Source of the DNA: an uncultured Eubacteriales bacterium
GTDB taxonomy: Bacteria > Bacillota > Clostridia > Oscillospirales > Acutalibacteraceae
DNA: 8,186 bases
Direction: 5' to 3'
NCBI GenBank assembly: GCA_900322105.1
Contig: ONYV01000035.1
Location: 1 to 8,186, forward strand
The notes below the pieces were generated by a model. That model was given only the letters and a program-made list of their open reading frames with translations, was not told the origin of the DNA and did no database searches. Of this stretch, positions 1-6,900 are shown one piece after another (positions within the stretch are counted from its first letter, which is position 1; every line of letters starts with the position of its first letter). The position numbers and the translations under genes are program-made.

Positions 1-30
1 GATTTCGAGCATAATGTTTCGTCAGATTGA
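1..30 (+). CDS. Possible last codons of a plus-strand gene entering from the left
   Basis: Frame 1 reads nine codons (DFEHNVSSD) and then a TGA stop at 28-30, followed 13 nt later by a strong hairpin terminator with a plus-strand T run. That spacing is what is expected at the end of a gene, and would make this gene convergent with the channel gene. Nine codons cannot identify a product. Frame 3 also stops early (TAA at 12-14), so the tail could equally lie in that frame, or there may be no gene here. This is inference from position only. Confidence 0.25.
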   Translation, partial: DFEHNVSSD

Positions 31-43
31 CAAAATGAACAAC

Positions 44-81
44 AAAACGCTGAACCACAATGGATGCGGTTCAGCGTTTTT
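44..81. terminator. Bidirectional intrinsic terminator
   Basis: A perfect 13-bp inverted repeat (44-56 against 68-80, core ACGCTGAACC / GGTTCAGCGT) encloses an 11-nt loop. On the plus strand the stem runs into five T (77-81). Read on the minus strand, the other arm ends in four T followed by a T-rich stretch. It lies 34 nt beyond the stop codon of the minus-strand channel gene and 13 nt beyond a plus-strand stop at 28-30, so it probably ends transcription from both sides. Confidence 0.85.
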
Positions 82-114
82 GATAGGTTTTATTACGACT
101 GTGGAACTCTTGGG

Positions 115-3069
115 TTATTCTTTGGATGATTCAGAAGAATCGTTATCAGCTTTCTCCAGCATCTTTTCCGATTCGCCTGATGTATTTTCAGGTTCGTCAG
201 CTGTTTTGTCGGTTATCATGACAGGCGGATCGTAGTTTCCATTGAGTGCTATGATACGGTTGAACGGAATTTCTATGTTGTAGCGTTCATACAGCAGTTT
301 CAGCTCTCTTAGGAATGTTCTTTGTGCCATCGTCCGTTTGTACGGTATGGTGTAAAGAGAGACCCTCAGCAGCAGACCGTTTTCCTCAAAGGCTTGTACA
401 AATTGGTATTTGGGCGGTTTTACAAGCCACGGTATATTTTTCGCCATTTCGGGCAATTCTTTTTTCAGGATCATTTCAAACTCCTCAAGCTTGATACTGT
501 AAGGTATGAGGAATTTAACAGACATTCTTGCAACATCACCGTCGGAATTGATAAAATCACGTATCTGTGAGTTATTCACGATCTTTGTATCGGCATAGTA
601 TCTGATCTTAGTCGTGCGAACTCCGATCTCCATCACAAGACCGCTCCATGTGCCGACTGAGATCCAGTCACCCACCTGGATCGTACCCTCGAAGATGATG
701 AAAAAGCCTGCGATGATATCGCTGACAAGGTCTTTTGCGCCGAAGGTGAGCAGGAGCGACAACAGACCTGCAGAAGCAAGAAGTGTTTGTGTTGGTATGC
801 CAAACTGAGAAAGTCCGTAGTAAATAAATATGATGCTGCAAATGTATTTCAGAGAGTTTTTCAGCAGCAGGCATACGGTTTCGGTACGGGTGCCGGATAC
901 ACGGGCGATGCTGTAAAGTACCCTGTAAGCGGCAACAACAAATATGTAGAGTCCGCAGAGCAGGAAGATACAGGAGGTGACCGCAAAAATATTGAAGCCC
1001 TTATCCCAACCGCCTTTGATCACATATGCAATACTGTTGAAATCACTGTTGAACTGTACGCCTGCAAATGTATAATACATGATCGGCAGGAGAATCGTCA
1101 GGCAGAACAAAGAGAGCAGGATCGTTATGATACGTTTTATGCGCATTTCAGGTGTTTGCAGGTGTTTAGGAATATTTGCTTTCCAGCGGTCATCCATACC
1201 GTACTTTTCTTTTACCTTGACAAAATCGGAAAATCCTGAGAACAGGCCTTCTTCATTTTTAACATCTTTGGTCGGATCGGATTTTGTTTTCTTTGCTTCA
1301 TCATCCTCTTCGGGTGCTGCTTCATACACATTTTTCTGATAATGCCAAAGAGCAGCGATCGCAATGAGTATCAGTGTAATGATCGGGATGACAGCCATTT
1401 TAGAAGATTCACCGAAATCATACAGGCTTCCGTTTTGCGTGGCAATGGGGATGATATACAGATCGGAAGACTCTCCGAAGCCCGCATGATACTCTTTATC
1501 CTGCAGCGTCAGAATGCCGCTGGTGCATTCGGCTAATTTTTCCGCAGTCAGACCGATCGTTTCGGCGCTTTCTCCTACAAAACCCAGACCTGTTGTGTTA
1601 GAAATGAGCATAGTCTCTTTGTCTACAGCGACCGCATAATCAGGCAGTCCGACCAGAAGGTTTTCCAGAACGGTATCAACAGTCAGCCACTCTGTCAGAT
1701 GGTACCTAAGCGTTGGATCCACGGCGATTTGTACGAAGCCGTCGCTCAGATCGTTTTTATCACGAAGGCTGACGCCTATAAACTGCAGCTGCTCACCCGA
1801 AAGCTCATCGACAACAGGTTCTTGTATGATATGATCCACACCGCTCAGCAGCTTTCGGAAAATAAATGACTGTGATTCCGGATCTTGGCTGAGGGATATA
1901 TTGTCATACGGTGAATTGGTAGCCACGACATTTCCGTTTTTATCATATATGAATATATACTTAACTTCAAATATCTTTGAAAGATCCTGGAGCGTGGCTC
2001 TGTCATAATCACTCGGACGGTATTTGTCCGACATGATCAGATCGGCAATGAATTTACACTGGGTCAGATATCTGTCGTCCGCCCATTGGTTGATATTGTC
2101 CCGTGTTTTCTTGTAATCGTCAAGCGTTTCCACGGCGGTCTGGGCGTGCTGCTCCATTGTCGAGAGCGAAAGTGTCGTTCCCGATAACACGTAGACATAC
2201 CATGAAGTGATCAGTATACCGATGGACAGCAAGGTGATCTGCGCTATGAACTTTGAACGGAGCATTCTCTCGGTTCTGTCATGACGGCTGATCAGCATGG
2301 ATACATAACGGATAAACACCCAAACGGCGATGAATGCGATCAGGGTAACAATGAAGCCCTTTACCATGAATGAAAACATTTCTTTGAAGCTGACGCCGAA
2401 GATGATATATGTATTATTGTAAGAAACGGAGTATCCCACCGTTACGCCATGCACCAGCGCCTGGATGCCTGAAACGTTTTCGGGCGCCATATATGAATAC
2501 TCTGCTTTCAGGGAATTCGGATCCATGTCGGAGTTGATGCTCAGCATATCATAGGAGGACGGATGTTTCGCCTCGTTCATCGGAACGACCTTGTTAGATT
2601 CCAGCATCATCATACGCTGACCAATGTAATTTGAGTCAGGATGCGAGAGGATCTTTCCGTCATCCTTTGATACGATGACCACATATCCGTCATTTCCGAC
2701 TTTTATTCTGGATATGCGCTCGATCCATGAAAGGCTCTCGTCAGGCAAACTGTATTCGTTCTCATCCAGCTTGAACTCTGACTGTTTGTCCACCGGCATT
2801 CCCATGATGGTATAGTACCATTTCTGCCATGCGATCGTTTCATCATACGTCTTGCGCAGATTGACGTCATTATATTCTATCTCGGGGAACATCTTTGATA
2901 TCTGTATAATCGCACGGGCGATCTGAGGCTGCGTCACCCTGTCAAAGTAATCCGCAAGAGTAAAATAGGCGGAGATCAGGCTTATGATAAACGCCGCTGT
3001 AAAAATAAGATACAGCCGAAGTTTTCGTCGTCCAAGCCTTTTTTTGAAATCGGTTTTTTGTTTCTTCAA
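115..3069 (-). CDS. MscS-family mechanosensitive channel with two N-terminal extracellular Cache-like sensor domains
   Basis: This is a predicted small-conductance mechanosensitive channel, an osmotic safety valve of the plasma membrane, with a large sensory N-terminus. Hydrophobic segments lie near residues 17-40, 235-258, 274-298, 557-577, 646-668, 693-719, 736-757 and 760-795. Residues 41-234 form a first extracellular domain whose stretch at about 122-151 (GNDGYVVIV, HPDSNYIG) resembles Cache sensors. Residues 299-556 form a second, larger one, with another PAS/Cache-like strand pair near 370-384 (YIFIYDKNGNVVATN). Residues 578-645 are a charged cytosolic linker. Segments six to eight match MscS TM1-TM3: the pore helix carries LLTFGAKDLVSDIIAGFFI (772-790), followed by the beta domain (VGDWISVGTWSG; RTTKIRYYADTKIVNNSQI, 818-836). 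The topology is self-consistent: eight spans place the pore C-terminus in the cytosol. The acidic tail (about 955-984) is low complexity. It appears monocistronic. The ligand and its coupling to gating are unknown. Confidence 0.9.
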   Translation of the reverse strand: MKKQKTDFKKRLGRRKLRLYLIFTAAFIISLISAYFTLADYFDRVTQPQIARAIIQISKMFPEIEYNDVNLRKTYDETIAWQKWYYTIMGMPVDKQSEFKLDENEYSLPDESLSWIERISRIKVGNDGYVVIVSKDDGKILSHPDSNYIGQRMMMLESNKVVPMNEAKHPSSYDMLSINSDMDPNSLKAEYSYMAPENVSGIQALVHGVTVGYSVSYNNTYIIFGVSFKEMFSFMVKGFIVTLIAFIAVWVFIRYVSMLISRHDRTERMLRSKFIAQITLLSIGILITSWYVYVLSGTTLSLSTMEQHAQTAVETLDDYKKTRDNINQWADDRYLTQCKFIADLIMSDKYRPSDYDRATLQDLSKIFEVKYIFIYDKNGNVVATNSPYDNISLSQDPESQSFIFRKLLSGVDHIIQEPVVDELSGEQLQFIGVSLRDKNDLSDGFVQIAVDPTLRYHLTEWLTVDTVLENLLVGLPDYAVAVDKETMLISNTTGLGFVGESAETIGLTAEKLAECTSGILTLQDKEYHAGFGESSDLYIIPIATQNGSLYDFGESSKMAVIPIITLILIAIAALWHYQKNVYEAAPEEDDEAKKTKSDPTKDVKNEEGLFSGFSDFVKVKEKYGMDDRWKANIPKHLQTPEMRIKRIITILLSLFCLTILLPIMYYTFAGVQFNSDFNSIAYVIKGGWDKGFNIFAVTSCIFLLCGLYIFVVAAYRVLYSIARVSGTRTETVCLLLKNSLKYICSIIFIYYGLSQFGIPTQTLLASAGLLSLLLTFGAKDLVSDIIAGFFIIFEGTIQVGDWISVGTWSGLVMEIGVRTTKIRYYADTKIVNNSQIRDFINSDGDVARMSVKFLIPYSIKLEEFEMILKKELPEMAKNIPWLVKPPKYQFVQAFEENGLLLRVSLYTIPYKRTMAQRTFLRELKLLYERYNIEIPFNRIIALNGNYDPPVMITDKTADEPENTSGESEKMLEKADNDSSESSKE

Positions 3070-3084
3070 TCTGATTTCCCTCCC
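3067..3084 (-). promoter_or_regulatory. Shine-Dalgarno and TTG start of the channel gene
   Basis: The initiation codon is TTG (3069-3067, minus strand). A strong GGGAGGG (3084-3078) precedes it with an 8-nt spacer. The first in-frame methionine after it is near residue 59, beyond the first membrane segment, and no comparable ribosome site precedes it. The TTG is therefore the likely start. Confidence 0.8.
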
Positions 3085-3221
3085 TGCAAATTTACCCGAC
3101 GTAACAGTTCACAGATCGTCATAGCTGACATTAGCACAGCGTGTGAAGCAAAATGCATATCCGCCTGATACGACAAAGAACACTTATCTATCGGGTATCT
3201 GTCTTTCAGATCTATAGATTT

Positions 3222-3250
3222 ATTTTAGATGATTTTTTACGCATTGTCAA
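3222..3250 (-). promoter_or_regulatory. Sigma-A-like promoter for the channel gene
   Basis: On the minus strand a perfect -35 TTGACA (3250-3245) is separated by 17 bp from TAAAAT (3227-3222), a five-of-six match to the -10 consensus. Transcription would begin near 3215, giving an untranslated leader of about 145 nt before the TTG start. This is the best promoter match I found in the intergenic region. Confidence 0.75.
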
Positions 3251-3390
3251 CAAAAACTACTGAACTAAATACGGTTTTTCTGTCATTTTTCTGTTCAAAA
3301 TGAAGGAAACAGCAGATCACTCTGCATAACACATAAGATGGCAGGCGTCTTTACAGAGTATATGACAAAGCGCCTTAAAATGACCTGCAT

Positions 3391-3424
3391 GATAAGTGTA
3401 AATGTACGTTTTTATGTACTTATC
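3391..3424. repeat. 34-bp inverted repeat upstream of the plus-strand operon (candidate operator)
   Basis: GATAAGT (3391-3397) is repeated in inverse at 3418-3424 (ACTTATC). The arms extend to about 10 bp if two G-T pairs are allowed, with 14 nt between them. There is no T run after it and it lies upstream of the predicted promoter, so it does not behave as a terminator. The hexamer CTTATC recurs at 3453-3458, across the -35 element, and at 3183-3188 in the channel leader. This suggests a binding site for a dimeric regulator; no protein is known to me for it. Confidence 0.45.
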
Positions 3425-3437
3425 AGACCATCAGACC
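3422..3437 (+). repeat. Tandem octamer ATCAGACC x2
   Basis: Two exact adjacent copies of ATCAGACC occupy 3422-3429 and 3430-3437, just upstream of the -35 element of the operon and overlapping the right arm of the inverted repeat. It could be part of a regulator site or a small slippage product. Confidence 0.5.
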
Positions 3438-3449
3438 GTCCTAAGTTTA

Positions 3450-3478
3450 TTGCTTATCGGTCATATTTGTGATATGAT
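3450..3478 (+). promoter_or_regulatory. Extended -10 promoter for the DUF4132 operon
   Basis: TATGAT (3473-3478) is preceded by TGA at 3470-3472, giving an extended -10 element. A weak -35 (TTGCTT, 3450-3455) lies 17 bp upstream. Transcription would begin near 3485, leaving a short leader of about 26 nt before the ATG at 3511. The weak -35, overlapped by a CTTATC copy, fits a regulated rather than constitutive promoter. Confidence 0.6.
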
Positions 3479-3498
3479 ATAGTTATCAAAGCAGGATC

Positions 3499-3504
3499 GG
3501 GGAG
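3499..3504 (+). promoter_or_regulatory. Ribosome binding site of the 139-residue protein
   Basis: GGGGAG lies 6 nt before ATG 3511. A second in-frame ATG at 3517 would have a 12-nt spacer, so the first ATG is preferred, although the start could differ by two residues. Confidence 0.65.
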
Positions 3505-3510
3505 AGATAT

Positions 3511-3930
3511 ATGCAAATGAAAGTCAATGTAAAATCTGTTTCAGGCAAAAAGCACCGGATCAGCACCGTTACAGTTCCATACAGCCGTGATACCCTCAGT
3601 GTCAGAGAACTGATCGAAGAAACCGTCAGTTATTGCGTTGGTGAATATAACAAACGGCTGGAAAGCAGTGAGCTGCTGTCAGCGCTTTTGCCGACAGAGA
3701 TAGAGGATCGGGCGGCGCAGGGGAAGGTGGCGTTTCAAACGAACTATGGTGAAACTCATGCAGATATCGAAAAAGCAAGAGCGGATGCCGTCGAAGCCTT
3801 TTCGGACGGCGTTGCTGCCATCTTTGCCGATGACAGACGGCTGGAAGACCCCGAAGAAATACTGGATCTGACACAGATTGGCAGTCTGACGTTTATTAAG
3901 CTGGTCATGCTGGCAGGGAGAATGTGGTAA
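3511..3930 (+). CDS. Small conserved-looking protein of unknown function paired with a DUF4132 protein
   Basis: The protein has 139 residues, with no signal peptide or membrane segment, so it is probably cytosolic. Residues 3-24 look like two beta strands (MKVNVKSV, ISTVTVPY). They are followed by an amphipathic helix with LIEETVSYCVGEYNKR (34-49), a GKVAFQTNYG turn (71-80), a long acidic helix (about 85-106, ending AFSDGVAAIF), and a hydrophobic C-terminal helix ending FIKLVMLAGRMW. The abrupt GRMW terminus and the VGEYN and DG motifs look like conserved family signatures. I recall similar small proteins next to DUF5724/DUF4132 genes but cannot name the family. It starts the operon and ends 15 nt before the giant gene, whose ribosome site overlaps its stop, so the two are probably co-translated and may interact. 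The function is unknown. Confidence 0.85.
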   Translation: MQMKVNVKSVSGKKHRISTVTVPYSRDTLSVRELIEETVSYCVGEYNKRLESSELLSALLPTEIEDRAAQGKVAFQTNYGETHADIEKARADAVEAFSDGVAAIFADDRRLEDPEEILDLTQIGSLTFIKLVMLAGRMW

Positions 3931-3936
3931 GGAGGG
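3929..3936 (+). promoter_or_regulatory. Shine-Dalgarno of the DUF4132 gene overlapping the upstream stop codon
   Basis: AAGGAGGG at 3929-3936 is a near-perfect anti-16S match that begins inside the TAA stop (3928-3930) of the upstream gene and lies 9 nt before ATG 3946. This fixes the start of the large gene and suggests translational coupling. Confidence 0.8.
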
Positions 3937-3945
3937 TAAACGAGA

Positions 3946-6900
3946 ATGGATTTTGAAAAAGCACTGAAAAAATATGACGAACAATTCATAGAAACACATC
4001 AAAAGGAAATTGCCGCTCTCAGTAAAGAGGAAACAAAGGTTTTCGATCAGATCATGAAAAATCATATACGCGGTTGGATCGAACCGGACGATACAGGTTT
4101 TATCGGTGATCTGAATGACTATTTTGATCAGCACTATGCAAGACTGGTTCGTCTGATGGTGAGGGAAGAATTTCGTGAAGACCTGCGCTATATGCTCGGA
4201 AAGTTTTGTCAGTTCCAGTATGCCGAAGGCGGTTTGCGCCGCAGCTTTCGCAGTAAAGACTATTCACCGTTTCTGCATAGGGCTATGAGCATGGTGGATG
4301 CATATTATCTGATGGGGTTTCGTCAAACGGATATCAAAGATATGGGAAAGTACGTTTCCCGTACAGATTCTCCGTTTGGCATAGATATCAGCCGCTGCCA
4401 TACCGATTACGTCGACCCTTTCATCATCGCTGCGCGAATTGACCGCGGCGACAGGAAAGTGATCGATACCATCAAAGAGATGATGAACAGCGAGCGCAAT
4501 ACTGAAATACTGACAGTTTCCGTTATCCGTGCGGTTTTTTGCTGTGATAATATGGATCTGCATGAGCTGATGTGCAAACTTTTAGTTGCCGCAAGACTTT
4601 CGGAGGGGCTGCGGCAGGCGATCTGCGAAAACTGTGACTGCGGAACTGCCGATGCTTTTATCCGCATAGTAAAGACCATTCAGGAAAACGACCTTGTCCG
4701 CTTTTCATCCGTAAAACGCGCAATTGGCACATGGACGGGACTTTGCCGCGATGAAGACCCTGACAGGCTTGCCGGCAAAATACTTGACGATATCCCGTTT
4801 GTACTGGAAAGTGAAGACCATGCCGTTGAAAAGTTCCTGTCCTCTGACCCTGTGGATATCTATATGGGACTTTGGGGGATCGGCTTTTATGATGTCAGCA
4901 AGGCTCTGGATAAGATACGGCAGTATGTCGGCATCTCCTCCGAAAATATAAAAACGGATCTGATCGGAAAGATAAAAGGATGGTTTAGTAAGCCGGAAAA
5001 ACAAGAGAGGTGTATGTCTGAGTCTGACGAAATCCATCTTCTGACGATCGGGTATTTCTGTCAGAATCTCGGCTATGGCTATCCGACCGTCGCCATGCAG
5101 CTTGCGCTGTCCGTTATGGAACAACATCCCGACAACTATCGGCTCTTTTCCGTTATTGAAGCAGACTATCCCTTTGGTTTGAAAGGTTTTTTTGTACGGC
5201 ATTTTCATCAGGAACTTGCGTATTTTCATCAGGAACTTGCGTTTAACAAAAAGGTGCATAAGGATCGGCAGCTTGCTGCAAGGCATTATGAGATCATGCG
5301 GAAGCTGTATGAAAAAATGCCGCAGAAAGAGATGATCTACGCTCCGCTTTTGTACCCGTGGTTCAGTGCGTCAATTTCCAAAAGCAGGATCCTCAGTGCT
5401 ATGCTGGACGCTGCTGTTGTCATGGAAGACGATGAAAAGATCGACCGCATTTGTGAAAACATAACGGGTTTTGATCCCCACGACAGAGCAGCGGCAGTTC
5501 AGGAGATCGGAAGTGTGATGCGAACACGGAAGCAGCGTGAGACCATTATCAATGCCGTGGCAGACAAAGAAAGCGTGACCCGAAGGTGCGCTGTCGAGAT
5601 GCTGAGCAAGACGGAGCTGAACGACAGCGAATATCAGGTGATAGAGGGCTTTTCAAGATTCAAGACAGCTGACCTTCGTTCGGGTGTCATCAGATTGCTG
5701 CAAATGCGTCAGAATAAAGAGCTTGAGAAAAGCATTATCCGTATGCTGTCGGCTAACAATGAAAATATCCGCCTTGCTTCCCTTGACCTTTTGCAGTACG
5801 GTATCAGCACATATCCCAAATATGATTTTTCAGCGTCCGTACAGGCTGCTTTGGACATTCCCTCACCTACCGAACGTGAGCAGATACTTATCAACAAGCT
5901 GACCGACTCCGGTAGTGCTGAACAGATCACAAAAGAAAACGGCTATGGGCTGTATAATCCCAAAGCTTCGCTTCCGCTGCCCGATTTCAAGACAGATATC
6001 CGTATCGTCAGAGATTACTGCCATATCTCTTCGGAGGAACTGAATGAAATGTTCCGTGGGCTGCTGCGGATCGTTGACGAAAATTCAGAAAGAGAGTTTA
6101 AGAATTACTGGGGAGAGGAACAGCTTCTCGGCAACATGGGCAGCTTGGGTATCGTTTATTCCCTGACAGACGATACGGCAGAATACGAAAAGAAAGTGCC
6201 GTTTTATGAGTTGTGGAACGCCTTCTATGAAGATGTGATACAAACACCGCAGCGGTTTTTCTGCTTTGCTCATGCAGGGGTCGTCCTTGACTCACATGAA
6301 TTGACAGACGAAGCAAAAAAGAAAGCCGCTAAGAACATCCGCACCATATTCGGTGAATTTGCCGATCACGACCCTTTCCATTCGCTTGAAGCGGAGGATG
6401 AGCGTTTTGGATTCAATGCGTTTCGTTATCTGTACAATGATGTATGCACATATCTTCAAAAGCGTTTCGAGCTAAAAACGCCGATGAACGTATTGCAGCA
6501 GTTAGCAGGTTTCATGAGTCTTGAAATGAAAAAAGAGGAGTTATGGCTGAAAAAGGAAAGAGCAAGCTACGGCAGTATTGATCGGACGCCGTTTCACAGT
6601 CGTGTACCGGTGGTTCATCAGATGCTGCAGGAACTCTATGAGAGGATCTACGAAGATTTTGATACCAATTTCCGTCTGCTTCATACTCTTGCGGTCAAAA
6701 CAGATCATATCGGACATTATGAACACTTGGATGATTACTATCATCACTCTGACAATATCCCTGTTCCGTACTATATCAAAGCATATCAGGACGGTATCAT
6801 TGACCGTGACATTTTCCTTTTCTCCATGTTCAGACTGATCGTTCTTTCGGACGCGCTCAGTGAACTGAACGTATTTGTCAGCAATGAGCCGATCCGATTC

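Larger units (their letters stand above)
3070..3510. other. Divergent intergenic regulatory region (441 bp, no gene seen)
   Basis: No ORF with a ribosome site was found in this gap between the two divergent units. From left to right it holds the channel-gene ribosome site; a leader of about 145 nt; the channel promoter at 3222-3250 (minus); a middle stretch (about 3255-3385) with only weak hairpins (GCAGA/TCTGC at 3312-3325, and an imperfect stem 3344-3374); the inverted repeat 3391-3424; a tandem octamer 3422-3437; and the plus-strand promoter 3450-3478. A 10-bp palindrome (ATCTATAGAT, 3210-3219) sits about where channel transcription should begin, but it is too short to interpret. Confidence 0.7.

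Noticed and set aside
14..235. 73-codon plus-strand ORF at the left edge
   Set aside because: It reads straight through the strong terminator hairpin and then antisense to the acidic tail of the channel gene; its Ser-rich composition is a mirror of that tail.
787..1239. 150-codon plus-strand ORF
   Set aside because: It is antisense to the MscS pore and linker coding region, with no promoter, ribosome site or recognisable domain.
3312..3325. GCAGA-TCAC-TCTGC hairpin
   Set aside because: A 5-bp stem is too short to support as a terminator or regulatory element on its own.
3338..3390. Imperfect nested stem in the intergenic region (GCAGG...CCTGC with GGCG/CGCC)
   Set aside because: The two stems share bases and need bulges, there is no T run or promoter to define a transcript, and it could be chance pairing. 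I do not call a small RNA.
3679..4134. 151-codon minus-strand ORF spanning the operon junction
   Set aside because: It runs antisense across the end of the small gene, the ribosome site and the start of the giant gene; both plus-strand frames are much better supported.
4705..5286. 193-codon minus-strand ORF inside the giant gene
   Set aside because: It lies wholly antisense to a frame with clear family motifs, has a low-complexity repeated KFLMK stretch caused by the 21-bp duplication, and has no convincing ribosome site.
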